Below the pieces are notes generated by a model. The model did no database searches. It saw nothing but the letters and a program-made list of their open reading frames with translations, and had not been told where the DNA came from. Shown in pieces: positions 1-9,367 of a stretch of 39,058 bases of DNA (position 1 is its first letter; each line of letters starts with the position of its first letter). This DNA is from UBA3064 sp016868095 (lineage in GTDB: Bacteria > Pseudomonadota > Gammaproteobacteria > Burkholderiales > Burkholderiaceae_E), in NCBI GenBank assembly GCA_041175665.1, contig JBEDEM010000008.1:1-39058 (forward strand), written 5' to 3'. The position numbers were made by a program, and so were the translations under genes.

Positions 1-156
1 CCCCGCTGCACCGCCTGCGCCACTGCCCGCTCTTCTGATTGCGCGAGCTTGCTGGGTGGCCTCGCGAAGACTTAAGCGCGGCTCACGGCTTGGGTTCGAT
101 GTCGGCCTTGAGCGATCCATTGCGTCGTCGGGTGGGGGAAGTCTTGGATTGGCCAT
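1..156 (-). CDS. 5' part of an unidentified minus-strand gene, cut by the window edge
   Basis: A minus-strand reading frame starts with ATG at 156-154, five codons after an in-frame TGA, and stays open to the window edge for 52 codons. The visible peptide begins MANPRLPPPDDAMDRSRP and is rich in Pro, Arg, Ser and Ala, as expected for a disordered cytoplasmic N-terminus. No domain is visible and no strong Shine-Dalgarno sequence precedes the ATG. In related genomes a class A penicillin-binding protein (mrcA) is often divergent from the pil-aroK-aroB region, so a PBP1A N-terminal tail is one possibility, but nothing in the visible residues proves it. The gene is divergent from aroK with about 117 bases between the two starts. 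Confidence 0.4.
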   Translation of the reverse strand, partial: MANPRLPPPDDAMDRSRPTSNPSREPRLSLREATQQARAIRRAGSGAGGAAG

Positions 157-273
157 GCGTGCTGTGAGTCAGAATGGGGCGATTATGGCCTGTTTTGCTG
201 CTGATGCGCCCCCGATGGGCAGGCGAAAATACGGCATGATCGGTCCCCACCGTTTAAGCTCCATGTTCTTCGC

Positions 274-810
274 ATGACAACTCCTCCCCTCGATCCGAAT
301 AGCCAGCCAATCGCTTTGATTGGCATGATGGGCTCTGGCAAGTCGACCGTGGGCAAACGCCTTGCACGGGCGCTAAACCGTCCCTTTTTAGATGCTGACA
401 GTGAATTGGAGCGTCGTTGCGGTGTACCGATTCAAACGATTTTTGAGCTTGAAGGCGAAGAAGGATTCCGGCAGCGAGAATCCGAACTCTTGCGTGGCCT
501 CATCGGCTCGCCTGATCTGGTTCTTGCAACCGGCGGTGGCGCGGTGCTAAGACCTGAAAATCAAGCGCATCTTAGGCAGCACTGCTGCGTGATTTATCTT
601 CAGGCTAGTCTGCAGGATTTGTGGATGCGCCTTCGCCACGACCGCTCACGCCCGCTGCTTAAGGCTGCTGACCCAAAGGCTCGCATCGCCGAGCTTTTGC
701 GCTTTCGCGAGCCGATTTATCAATCGCTTGCCCATTACGCTGTCCCAACCGGGCGGCAGGCGCCTGAAAGGGTGGTTCAAGACATTATGCGTATGCTCGA
801 TTTAAGGTGA
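274..810 (+). CDS. aroK: shikimate kinase
   Basis: Shikimate kinase phosphorylates shikimate with ATP to give shikimate 3-phosphate, the fifth step of the chorismate pathway in the cytoplasm. The 178-residue product has the P-loop GMMGSGKST at residues 17-25, the DAD motif at 40-42 that contacts magnesium and shikimate, the glycine-rich ATGGGAVL segment near residues 86-93, and an adenine-lid arginine in the DRSRPLL stretch. Length fits the family. The start at 274 is the only reasonable one, because the next ATG lies inside the P-loop; the ribosome-binding site is weak. Only 3 bases separate its stop from aroB, so the two are probably co-transcribed, a very common arrangement in proteobacteria. 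Confidence 0.95.
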   Translation: MTTPPLDPNSQPIALIGMMGSGKSTVGKRLARALNRPFLDADSELERRCGVPIQTIFELEGEEGFRQRESELLRGLIGSPDLVLATGGGAVLRPENQAHLRQHCCVIYLQASLQDLWMRLRHDRSRPLLKAADPKARIAELLRFREPIYQSLAHYAVPTGRQAPERVVQDIMRMLDLR

Positions 811-813
811 TCC

Positions 814-1950
814 ATGACTTCTGATGCCCAACCACATGCCGCAGATCTTCTCAGTCCTTCATCGACAACACTTCGACGTGTTGCGGTCGCACTTGGTGAG
901 CGTAGCTATGAGGTCCTGATCGGTGAGGATCTGATGAGGCGGCATCAGCTTTGGGCAGCGCTGATTCAAGGTAAACAAGTTGCCCTGGTTACCAACGAAA
1001 CCATTGCTAAGTTGCACGCAGCAAGCGTGCGAGCGGCGATTGAGCCCTTTGCAGCCAACGTCATCCAAATTGAATTACCCGATGGTGAGGCCTACAAGGA
1101 CTGGCAGCATTTACAGTTGATCTTTGATGCCTTGCTTCGTCATCGCTTTGATCGTCGATGCATATTGGTCGCATTCGGCGGGGGTGTGGTGGGTGACATG
1201 ACGGGTTTTGCGGCCGCCTGTTATCAACGCGGGGTCGATTTCATCCAGATCCCAACCACCTTGCTTGCCCAGGTCGACTCATCGGTTGGCGGCAAAACCG
1301 GCATTAACCACCCAGCAGGCAAAAACATGATTGGCGCCTTTCATCAACCCAAGTTGGTGCTGGCTGACGCTCGATGGCTGCAAAGCCTTCCAGCGCGCGA
1401 GTTAAGTGCGGGGCTCGCTGAGGTTATCAAGCACGGCGCTATTGCGGACCGCGATTATCTTGAGGAAGTTTTTACCAACATGCCGGCCTTGCTCAAAGCA
1501 GATCCTGCCGCCTTGATCGCCGCGGTGGCGCGATCCTGCGAAATTAAGGCAGCAGTGGTCGGTGAGGACGAACGCGAAGATGACAGGCGCGCGGTGTTGA
1601 ATTTCGGCCACACTTTTGGCCATGCGATTGAGGCCGGTTTGGGCTATGGCGTTTTGCTGCATGGCGAGGCGGTAGGGACTGGCATGGTGATGGCCTCTGA
1701 ACTCTCGCAACGATTGGGTTTATTAGCGCCAAGCGATCGTGAACTGCTTCTTGCAGCGATTGAAGCGGCGAAACTCCCCATGCAAGCGCCGGCTTGGTCA
1801 ACCGCTGACTATGTCAAGTGGATGTCTGTGGATAAGAAGGCGCGAGCAGGACGTCCACGCTTTGTACTTTTAAAGGGCTTGGGGCATGCCTTCATGCGCG
1901 AAGTGGACGAGGCGATCGTCGATCAAAGCATCAAGGCTTGTATCCAATAG
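814..1950 (+). CDS. aroB: 3-dehydroquinate synthase
   Basis: This enzyme converts DAHP to 3-dehydroquinate, the second step of the shikimate pathway, using bound NAD and a divalent metal. The 378-residue sequence shows the NAD-binding segment AFGGGVVGDMTGFAA, the substrate-site stretch QVDSSVGGKTGINHPAGKN, and the metal ligands in AGLAEVIKHG (Glu), NFGHTFGHAIE (His) and LHGEAVGTGM (His). There is a non-conserved N-terminal tail of about 20 residues before the first beta strand, so a slightly later start is possible, but no better ATG lies nearby. It directly follows aroK and shares its transcript. In several Burkholderiales a dgt gene separates aroB from gltB; here there is none, only about 100 bases. 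Confidence 0.95.
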   Translation: MTSDAQPHAADLLSPSSTTLRRVAVALGERSYEVLIGEDLMRRHQLWAALIQGKQVALVTNETIAKLHAASVRAAIEPFAANVIQIELPDGEAYKDWQHLQLIFDALLRHRFDRRCILVAFGGGVVGDMTGFAAACYQRGVDFIQIPTTLLAQVDSSVGGKTGINHPAGKNMIGAFHQPKLVLADARWLQSLPARELSAGLAEVIKHGAIADRDYLEEVFTNMPALLKADPAALIAAVARSCEIKAAVVGEDEREDDRRAVLNFGHTFGHAIEAGLGYGVLLHGEAVGTGMVMASELSQRLGLLAPSDRELLLAAIEAAKLPMQAPAWSTADYVKWMSVDKKARAGRPRFVLLKGLGHAFMREVDEAIVDQSIKACIQ

Positions 1951-1964
1951 CCTGCTCGGGATTG

Positions 1965-1994
1965 ATGACGGATCGATGTCTGTCTCGATATACT
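1965..1994 (+). promoter_or_regulatory. possible sigma70 promoter of gltB
   Basis: The aroB-gltB gap holds ATGACG at 1965-1970 and TATACT at 1989-1994, separated by 18 bases. This matches a sigma70 promoter at four of six and five of six positions. It lies about 58 bases upstream of the chosen gltB ATG. No operator is recognisable. The assignment rests on similarity only. Confidence 0.3.
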
Positions 1995-2051
1995 GCAAGG
2001 TTCGATTGTTAACACTTGCTGCACCGCCACAATTTCAGGACCTCTTCTGTC

Positions 2052-5000
2052 ATGCAAGATCACATGCCTAGTGAGCGCTCGTCGATGAGCGAAGCACCCC
2101 AAGCGCAAGGCCTTTATGACCCCAGTCGCGAGCACGATGCCTGCGGCGTTGGTTTCGTTGCCCATATCAAGGGTCAAAAGAGCCACCGGATTGTTGAACA
2201 AGGCCTGCAAATTCTGGGCAATCTCGATCATCGTGGCGCCGTTGGTGCCGACCCCTTAATGGGCGATGGTGCAGGAATTTTGATCCAAATGCCAGATCAG
2301 TTCTTCCGCGAGGAAATGGCCAGGCAATCGGTGATGCTGCCGCCTGCAGGCGAGTATGGTGTCGGCATGATTTTCTTGCCCAAAGAGCCAGCGTCAAGGC
2401 TTGCATGTGAGCAAGAACTAGAACGTGCAATCCGTGCTGAAGGCCAGTTGCTGCTGGGATGGCGCGATGTGCCAGTCGATCACGATATGCCGATGTCGCC
2501 AACGGTTCGCGCGAAAGAACCGCTCATTCGGCAGGTCTTTATAGGTCGCGGACCCGATGTGCGCGTGGTCGATGCTTTCGAGCGCAAGCTCTACGTCATC
2601 CGCAAAATGGCAAGTCATGCGATCCAGGCCCTGGCCCTAAGTCATGGGCGCGAATACTTTGTGCCTTCGATGTCGGCTCGGACCATTGTTTACAAGGGGT
2701 TGTTGTTATGCCATCAAGTGGGCCAGTACTACCGCGATCTTGCTGATCCTCGTGTGGTGTCTGCGCTTGCCTTGGTTCATCAGCGCTTTTCAACCAATAC
2801 CTTTCCAGAGTGGCCGCTTGCGCACCCGTATCGTTTGATTGCCCATAACGGTGAAATTAATACCGTGAAAGGCAATTACAACTGGTTGCGAGCACGCGAA
2901 GGCGTGATGCGCTCACCGGTGCTCGAACAAGACCTCGCCAAACTCTATCCCATCGTCTACCCAGGACAATCCGATACCGCGACCTTTGACAATTGCCTTG
3001 AGTTGCTGGTCATGGCCGGTTATCCGATTGCCCAAGCCGTCATGATGATGATCCCCGAGGCTTGGGAGCAGCATACCTTGATGGATCCAAAGCGTAGAGC
3101 GTTCTACGAATACCACGCAGCGATGATGGAGCCTTGGGATGGCCCGGCTGCCATAGCCTTTACCGATGGACGCCAGATTGGTGCCACACTTGATCGAAAC
3201 GGTTTGCGTCCTGCGCGCTATTGCATCACCGACGACGATTTGGTGGTCATGGCCTCAGAGGCTGGGGTGCTTCCAATCCCCGAGAGCCGGATTGTGAAGA
3301 AGTGGCGCCTTCAGCCTGGCAAGATGTTTTTGATCGATTTAGAACAAGGTCGGATCATCGATGATCAGGCCTTAAAAGATCAGTTGGCTAATGCGCGTCC
3401 CTGGCGTGAATGGATTGAAGCGGTTAGGGTAAAACTCGATGATGTACAGCTGAGCCAGACTTCAGACGACATCGAAAGCCCAAGCGCGGCAAGCCTTTTG
3501 GATCGCCAACAAGCCTTTGGCTACACCCAGGAAGATTTGAAGTTTTTGATGTCGCCCATGGCGGTCTCTGGTGAAGAGGCTGTAGGCTCCATGGGTAATG
3601 ACTCGCCGCTTGCGGTACTTTCTTCTAAAAATAAGCCACTTTATAACTACTTCAAACAGCTCTTTGCGCAGGTGACCAATCCACCGATCGATCCAATTCG
3701 CGAACAATTGGTGATGTCGCTGGTGTCGTTTATTGGCCCCAAACCGAACCTGCTCGATTTAAATGCGGTGAATCCGCCCTTGCGGCTTGAGGTCAGTCAA
3801 CCGGTTTTGAATGCCGAGGATATGGCCAAGCTGCGACATATCGACCGTTATACCGCGGGCAAGTTTCGTTCGCTCGAACTCGATATGGTCTATCCGATCC
3901 AATGGGGTAAGGAGGGCATCGAGGCCTGCCTGGCTTCATTGCGTGCCAAGGCCGAAGAGGCGGTACATGCAGGCTATACCGTGCTTATATTGTCAGATCG
4001 TCGCGCCGATCGTGATCAGGTCGCCATTCCTGCGCTTCTTGCCACCAGTGCGATCCATTTGCATTTAGTTAATCGTGGTTTACGCACACGTACCGGCTTG
4101 GTGGTCGAAACCGGTTCAGCACGCGAGGTACACCACTTCGCACTGCTTGCGGGTTATGGTGCTGAAGCGATTCATCCTTATCTGGCCATCGAGACGCTTT
4201 GCGAGATGGCTCGTGGCATGCCTAAGGACATGAGCGCCGAGAAGGCGGTCAAAAACTATATCAAAGCCCTGGGTAAGGGGCTTATGAAGGTCATGTCCAA
4301 AATGGGCATTTCGACCTATATGAGCTATTGTGGTGCTCAAATTTTTGAAGCGATCGGTTTGTCGCAAACAGTGATTAACCAGTACTTCACGGGCACCCCG
4401 TCCAATGTCGGCGGTGTTGGAATTTTTGAAATCGCTGAAGAGGCCATACGGGTGCATCAGGCTGCCTATGGTGCGGATCCGGTCCTGTCGCTTAGTCTTG
4501 AAACCGGCGGCGAATACGCTTATCGCACACGCGGTGAAGACCATATGTGGACCCCGGATTCGATTGCAAAACTGCAGCACGCCGTGCGTTCGGATAGCGT
4601 ATCGACCTATAAGGAATACGCCACACTTATCAACGATCAAAGCCGCAGGCATATGACCCTGAGGGGATTATTCGAGTTCCGTCTGGATCAATGTAAGCCT
4701 ATTCCGATTGATCAGGTCGAGCCTGCTTCAGCCATTGTGAAGCGGTTTGCCACTGGGGCCATGTCATTGGGCTCGATCTCCACCGAAGCACACAGCACCC
4801 TTGCGATTGCCATGAATCGCATAGGCGGCAAAAGCAATACCGGTGAGGGTGGCGAAGATGAGATGCGTTATGCCGCTGAAATGCGTGCCGGGCGTTCGAC
4901 CATTCAAGATGGCGATAGCGTGGCAACAATCATTGGTAAAGATCGCATCGAAGTCGATATACCGCTTAAGGCTGGTGATTCTTTGCGCAGTCGAATCAAG

Positions 5001-6788
5001 CAGGTTGCCTCGGGTCGATTCGGTGTGACGGCGCAGTATTTAGCCAGTGCCGATCAGATTCAGATCAAAATGGCTCAAGGCGCAAAGCCAGGCGAGGGTG
5101 GGCAACTACCCGGTCACAAGGTCTCTGACTATATCGGCAAGCTTCGTTACTCGGTGCCCGGTGTGGGTTTGATTTCTCCACCACCCCATCATGATATTTA
5201 TTCGATCGAAGATCTTGCACAGTTAATTCACGATTTAAAAAACGCCAATGCGCGCGCAAGCATTAGCGTTAAGCTGGTATCTGAAGTCGGTGTCGGTACG
5301 GTTGCCGCGGGGGTTGCTAAGGCTAAAGCGGATCATGTCGTGATTGCCGGACATGATGGCGGTACAGGTGCATCGCCTTTGTCCTCGATCAAACACGCTG
5401 GTACGCCCTGGGAGCTTGGCCTTGCCGAGACCCAGCAAACGCTGGTGCTTAATGGTTTGCGCGGGCGAATCACGGTTCAGGCCGATGGACAAATGAAAAC
5501 CGGGCGTGATGTGGTGATCGCTGCGCTTTTGGGGGCTGATGAATTTGGCTTTGCCACAGCGCCCTTGGTTGCCGAAGGCTGCATCATGATGCGCAAATGC
5601 CATCTCAACACATGTCCCGTCGGTGTTGCAACCCAAGACCCGGTGCTGCGTCGAAAATTCCAAGGAAAGCCCGAACATGTCGTGAATTATTTCTTCTTTG
5701 TAGCCGAAGAGGTTCGCGAACTCATGGCCAGGCTTGGTGTGCGTAGCATGGATGAATTGATCGGCCGTGCCGATCTGCTCGATATGAGAGTTGGTGTTTC
5801 GCACTGGAAGGCTAAAGGTTTGGATTTCAGCCGGATCTTTTATATGCCCCCGGTATCGCCAGAAGTCCCGCGCCGCGTTAGCCAAAGCCAGGACCATGGT
5901 CTTGAGGGCGCACTTGATAACCGCTTGATCGACCTCTCGCGTGCAGCGCTAGATCGACAGGAAAAAGTATCATTTATTGTACCGATACGAAATGTGAATC
6001 GTACGGTTGGCACGATGCTCTCGGGTGAAGTGGCAAGACGCTATGGCCACCAAGGTCTGCCTGACGACTGTATCCATATTCAACTGAATGGGACGGCAGG
6101 GCAAAGCTTTGCAGCATTCCTAGCTGCAGGTATCACGCTCGATTTGGTGGGGCAGGCCAATGACTATGTTGGCAAGGGCTTATCGGGTGGCCGCGTGATT
6201 GTGAGGCCAACCAATGAGTTTCAGGGTGCAAGCCACGAAAATATGATTGTCGGTAATACCGTGCTTTATGGTGCGGTTGAAGGCGAGGCTTTTTTTAGCG
6301 GCGTGGCAGGCGAGCGTTTTGCGGTGCGAAATTCGGGTGCTTCGGCGGTGGTTGAAGGCACTGGCGACCATGGTTGTGAATACATGACTGGTGGGACTGT
6401 GGTCGTACTCGGTGAAACAGGCCGCAACTTTGCTGCTGGCATGAGCGGTGGGGTCGCTTATGTTTGGGATCCGCAGGGCTTGTTTGAGGCGCACTGCAAT
6501 CTATCGATGGTTGCGGTGGAGCCCTTGCGATCAACCGCTGAGCAAATTGCACACGTTGAGCCTGCGCTCTGGCATCGTGCTGAATGCGACGAAATAATCC
6601 TTAAGCAGTACATCGAAAAGCATTTGCGCTACACCGGCTCCGAGGTGGCAAGGCAATTGCTCGCGAATTGGGAAAAAACACGTGAGGGTTTTAAAAAGGT
6701 ATTCCCGCATGAATATCGACGTGCGCTCGGGGAAATGCATCAACAGTCCAAAGCAAGCAGGGCAGCAAAGTCAAAGGCTGTAGCTTGA
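2052..6788 (+). CDS. gltB: glutamate synthase (NADPH) large subunit
   Basis: The large subunit of NADPH-dependent GOGAT hydrolyses glutamine and transfers the ammonia to 2-oxoglutarate, forming glutamate with electrons passed on by GltD. The chosen ATG at 2052 has AGGA 11 bases upstream and gives 1578 residues, normal for the family. The N-terminal glutamine amidotransferase domain begins at Cys31 in DACGVGFVAH, the nucleophile exposed after removal of a short propeptide. The FMN-binding synthase domain contains GHDGGTGASPLSS near residue 1100. The 3Fe-4S cysteines lie in CIMMRKCHLNTCPVG near 1177-1189. The GXGXG beta-helix domain occupies roughly 1340-1500 and includes GKGLSGGRVIV and EYMTGGTVVVLG. 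Alternative starts are TTG 2016 and ATG 2085. gltD follows after 43 bases. Confidence 0.95.
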   Translation: MQDHMPSERSSMSEAPQAQGLYDPSREHDACGVGFVAHIKGQKSHRIVEQGLQILGNLDHRGAVGADPLMGDGAGILIQMPDQFFREEMARQSVMLPPAGEYGVGMIFLPKEPASRLACEQELERAIRAEGQLLLGWRDVPVDHDMPMSPTVRAKEPLIRQVFIGRGPDVRVVDAFERKLYVIRKMASHAIQALALSHGREYFVPSMSARTIVYKGLLLCHQVGQYYRDLADPRVVSALALVHQRFSTNTFPEWPLAHPYRLIAHNGEINTVKGNYNWLRAREGVMRSPVLEQDLAKLYPIVYPGQSDTATFDNCLELLVMAGYPIAQAVMMMIPEAWEQHTLMDPKRRAFYEYHAAMMEPWDGPAAIAFTDGRQIGATLDRNGLRPARYCITDDDLVVMASEAGVLPIPESRIVKKWRLQPGKMFLIDLEQGRIIDDQALKDQLANARPWREWIEAVRVKLDDVQLSQTSDDIESPSAASLLDRQQAFGYTQEDLKFLMSPMAVSGEEAVGSMGNDSPLAVLSSKNKPLYNYFKQLFAQVTNPPIDPIREQLVMSLVSFIGPKPNLLDLNAVNPPLRLEVSQPVLNAEDMAKLRHIDRYTAGKFRSLELDMVYPIQWGKEGIEACLASLRAKAEEAVHAGYTVLILSDRRADRDQVAIPALLATSAIHLHLVNRGLRTRTGLVVETGSAREVHHFALLAGYGAEAIHPYLAIETLCEMARGMPKDMSAEKAVKNYIKALGKGLMKVMSKMGISTYMSYCGAQIFEAIGLSQTVINQYFTGTPSNVGGVGIFEIAEEAIRVHQAAYGADPVLSLSLETGGEYAYRTRGEDHMWTPDSIAKLQHAVRSDSVSTYKEYATLINDQSRRHMTLRGLFEFRLDQCKPIPIDQVEPASAIVKRFATGAMSLGSISTEAHSTLAIAMNRIGGKSNTGEGGEDEMRYAAEMRAGRSTIQDGDSVATIIGKDRIEVDIPLKAGDSLRSRIKQVASGRFGVTAQYLASADQIQIKMAQGAKPGEGGQLPGHKVSDYIGKLRYSVPGVGLISPPPHHDIYSIEDLAQLIHDLKNANARASISVKLVSEVGVGTVAAGVAKAKADHVVIAGHDGGTGASPLSSIKHAGTPWELGLAETQQTLVLNGLRGRITVQADGQMKTGRDVVIAALLGADEFGFATAPLVAEGCIMMRKCHLNTCPVGVATQDPVLRRKFQGKPEHVVNYFFFVAEEVRELMARLGVRSMDELIGRADLLDMRVGVSHWKAKGLDFSRIFYMPPVSPEVPRRVSQSQDHGLEGALDNRLIDLSRAALDRQEKVSFIVPIRNVNRTVGTMLSGEVARRYGHQGLPDDCIHIQLNGTAGQSFAAFLAAGITLDLVGQANDYVGKGLSGGRVIVRPTNEFQGASHENMIVGNTVLYGAVEGEAFFSGVAGERFAVRNSGASAVVEGTGDHGCEYMTGGTVVVLGETGRNFAAGMSGGVAYVWDPQGLFEAHCNLSMVAVEPLRSTAEQIAHVEPALWHRAECDEIILKQYIEKHLRYTGSEVARQLLANWEKTREGFKKVFPHEYRRALGEMHQQSKASRAAKSKAVA

Positions 6789-6831
6789 GATTAATATGAG
6801 TAAGTGCTAGAACGTTTTAAGGTTGGTACCG

Positions 6832-8319
6832 ATGGGAAAAGTTACAGGGTTTTTGGAATTAGAGCGTTTGCAAGAGGCAAGTGAGCCAGTCGGCGATCGA
6901 CTTAAGCACTACCGCGAGTTTGTACTTCATCTTGATGATGAACAGGCCTCAGCCCAAGGCGCACGCTGCATGGATTGCGGCATTCCTTTTTGCCAAAGTG
7001 GCTGCCCGATCAACAATATCATTCCTGATTGGAATGATTTGGTTTATCGAGGGCAGTGGCAAGAGGCTATCGAAACCTTGCACTCAACCAATAACTTCCC
7101 AGAGTTCACCGGACGTGTATGTCCTGCACCATGCGAGGCTGCATGTACCTTAAATATCAATAACGATGCGGTCGGCATTAAGTCCATCGAGCACGCGATC
7201 ATCGATAAAGCTTGGGAAGAAGGCTGGGTTAAACCGAAGCTTCCAAGTCAGCGTACAGGCAAGCGCGTTGCAGTGGTGGGTGCAGGGCCAGCCGGGATGG
7301 CTTGTGCGCAGCAATTGGCAAGAGCAGGCCATCAGGTGACGGTCTTTGAAAAAAATGATCGTTTAGGTGGTTTATTGCGCTATGGAATTCCCGACTTCAA
7401 ATTAGAAAAAATTCATATCGATCGCCGGGTTGCGCAAATGCAGCAAGAAGGCGTTGAATTTCGCACTGGTGTGTTCATTGGCGAGGATGTCGATCTTGGC
7501 GTCGTTAATAATTGGAGCCATGAACGGCTGAGTCCAGCGCAATTGCAGCGCGAATTCGATGCGGTTGTTCTCACCGGTGGCGCTGAACAGGCTCGCGATC
7601 TGCCTGTGCCCGGCCGACATTTAGCCGGTGTGCATTTTGCGATGGAGTTTTTGCCTCAGCAAAATAAGGTTGTTGCCGGTGATCCGCTTGCAGCGCAATT
7701 GCTGGCAACCGGCAAGCATGTGGTTGTGATTGGCGGTGGCGACACCGGATCCGATTGCGTCGGCACCAGTAATCGTCAGGGGGCGGCTGCCGTTGTGCAG
7801 TTTGAGTTAATGCCGATGCCGCCCGAGCAAGAGGACAAGCCCCTTACCTGGCCCTACTGGCCGCAAAAGCTGCGCACCTCGTCTTCGCATGAAGAGGGGG
7901 TTGATCGTGATTGGGCTGTTGCAACCAAGCGATTTGTGGACGATGGTCAAGGTCGGGTCAAGGCCTTGATTGCCTCAAAAGTGCAGTGGGAGCGCGATCC
8001 GCAAAGCGGTCAGATGCGCATGCAAGAAGTGCCCAATTCGGACTTTGAAATCAAGGCGGATCTGGTCTTGCTTGCCATGGGTTTTGTGTCGCCGGTCGCA
8101 AGTGTCCTCGATAGCTTTGGGGTTGCAAAAGATGCACGTGGCAATGCTTTGGCAGCTACAGAAGGTGAGCAGGCCTATTACACCAACGTTGACAAAGTGT
8201 TTGCCGCTGGCGATGTGAGGCGCGGACAGTCGTTGGTGGTGTGGGCGATTCGTGAAGGCCGTCAGTGCGCGCGGGCTGTGGATGAGTTTTTGATGGGTTC
8301 AAGCGACTTGCCCCGCTGA
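6832..8319 (+). CDS. gltD: glutamate synthase (NADPH) small subunit
   Basis: GltD takes electrons from NADPH through FAD and iron-sulfur clusters and delivers them to GltB. The 495-residue protein begins MGKVTGFLE, the usual family start, with AAGG about nine bases upstream. Two cysteine groups for 4Fe-4S clusters lie at residues 46-59 (CMDCGIPFCQSGCP) and near 97-107 (CPAPCEAAC). The FAD-binding Rossmann motif GAGPAGMACA is near residue 150 and the NADPH-binding motif GGGDTGSDC near 301. The C-terminal GDVRRGQSLVVWAI segment is the second FAD contact. The neighbouring gltB and the pairing make the assignment secure. A TTG three codons upstream is less likely as start. The gene ends convergent with the next unit, with no clear terminator between them. 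Confidence 0.96.
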   Translation: MGKVTGFLELERLQEASEPVGDRLKHYREFVLHLDDEQASAQGARCMDCGIPFCQSGCPINNIIPDWNDLVYRGQWQEAIETLHSTNNFPEFTGRVCPAPCEAACTLNINNDAVGIKSIEHAIIDKAWEEGWVKPKLPSQRTGKRVAVVGAGPAGMACAQQLARAGHQVTVFEKNDRLGGLLRYGIPDFKLEKIHIDRRVAQMQQEGVEFRTGVFIGEDVDLGVVNNWSHERLSPAQLQREFDAVVLTGGAEQARDLPVPGRHLAGVHFAMEFLPQQNKVVAGDPLAAQLLATGKHVVVIGGGDTGSDCVGTSNRQGAAAVVQFELMPMPPEQEDKPLTWPYWPQKLRTSSSHEEGVDRDWAVATKRFVDDGQGRVKALIASKVQWERDPQSGQMRMQEVPNSDFEIKADLVLLAMGFVSPVASVLDSFGVAKDARGNALAATEGEQAYYTNVDKVFAAGDVRRGQSLVVWAIREGRQCARAVDEFLMGSSDLPR

Positions 8320-8374
8320 GGATTCGACCTGTCAGCCTGTGCTTGCTGCCAAGTGCTTGACGGGGCTTGGAGGC

Positions 8375-9367
8375 TTAGGGCATTTCGAGACAAAGTTTGC
8401 CCACCACCTGGCGCTCGGCCATGGTTTGCAAGGCGCGAACGCCTGCGCTAAGCGGGAAACGCGCCCCAATCGGGGGAAGCATCACGCCTTGTGCTAAAAG
8501 CTGGCGGATCTTGGCACGATCTTCCCGGCCTGCCGCGGGGTCGCGTCTGCCAGACTCACCTGCGCGAACGCCCAGAATCGAGAGTCCTTTAATCAGCGCG
8601 TGGTTGACCGAGAGCCTGGGAAAGCGGCCCGAGGCAAAGCCAACAACCAACACTCGCCCACCCCAGGCCATGCAACGGATGGAGAAGTCAAACACATCGC
8701 CACCGACCGGATCCATACAAAGATCGACGCCGCGGCCACCGGTGATGTGCTTAACCCTTTCATGCCAGCCCGGTTCAAGTACGAGGCAGTGCTCAGCGCC
8801 TGCTTGGCGGGCCAGTGCAAGTTTTGCCTCTGAGCTCGCCGTGGCGATGACTGTGGCTCCGATATGTTTGGCCAGTTGAACCGCTGCAATGCCGACGCCC
8901 CCGTTGGCGCCGTGAATGAGTGCTATTTCTCCGGCAAGCAACTTGCCGCGTCGAATCAGACTGACCCAAGCGGTGAGCGCCGTGACCGAGTAGGCAGCCG
9001 CTTGAGCGTCATCAAGTCCTGGGGGTACCAAACTTAGCGACTCGGCCGGTAAAACCAAAGCGCTGGCAAAGGCGCCGTGGCGACAACTGAAGGCCACCCG
9101 GTCACCGAGCATGAAACGGTTGACGCCTTCGCCGATGGCCTCAACCACCCCACAGCCCTCCACCCCCATCACAAAGGGTAGTGCCGGTTTGTACTGGTAA
9201 AGACCTCGGGTCATGAGTAGGTCGGGGAAATTTAAGGCGCCAGCCCGTACCCGCAGACGTACTTCACCCGGACCGGGCTCGCCCACCTCGACACTGGCAA
9301 GACCCACGCCGCTTAAGTCATCGCTTAGTCGATGACACCAAAGTGCTTGGGCCTGGCTCTTGCTCAT
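8375..9367 (-). CDS. MDR-superfamily NAD(P)H:quinone oxidoreductase-like protein
   Basis: This 330-residue protein belongs to the medium-chain dehydrogenase/reductase superfamily, quinone oxidoreductase branch. The N-terminal GroES-like domain shows GALNFPDLLMTRGLYQ and VMGVEGCGVVEAIGEGV. The nucleotide-binding domain carries HGANGGVGIAAVQLAK. It lacks the catalytic-zinc cysteine of classical alcohol dehydrogenases (NFPD stands where CRTD would be) and the structural zinc loop, so it is probably a zinc-free NADPH-dependent reductase. Its start overlaps the stop of the class II aldolase gene by 4 bases, so it is the last gene of an mtnA-aldolase-reductase unit. A role in reducing the aldehyde released by the aldolase is an appealing inference, but many QOR-like proteins have unrelated substrates. 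Confidence 0.8.
   Translation of the reverse strand: MSKSQAQALWCHRLSDDLSGVGLASVEVGEPGPGEVRLRVRAGALNFPDLLMTRGLYQYKPALPFVMGVEGCGVVEAIGEGVNRFMLGDRVAFSCRHGAFASALVLPAESLSLVPPGLDDAQAAAYSVTALTAWVSLIRRGKLLAGEIALIHGANGGVGIAAVQLAKHIGATVIATASSEAKLALARQAGAEHCLVLEPGWHERVKHITGGRGVDLCMDPVGGDVFDFSIRCMAWGGRVLVVGFASGRFPRLSVNHALIKGLSILGVRAGESGRRDPAAGREDRAKIRQLLAQGVMLPPIGARFPLSAGVRALQTMAERQVVGKLCLEMP

Noticed and set aside
56..277. Plus-strand frame of 73 codons ending on the aroK start
   Set aside because: It lacks any family resemblance and lies opposite the better minus-strand frame beginning at 156; the overlap with ATG of aroK is probably chance.
5235..5897. Long antisense frame (220 codons) within gltB
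   Set aside because: It mirrors a strongly conserved FMN and iron-sulfur domain of gltB and has no recognisable protein features.
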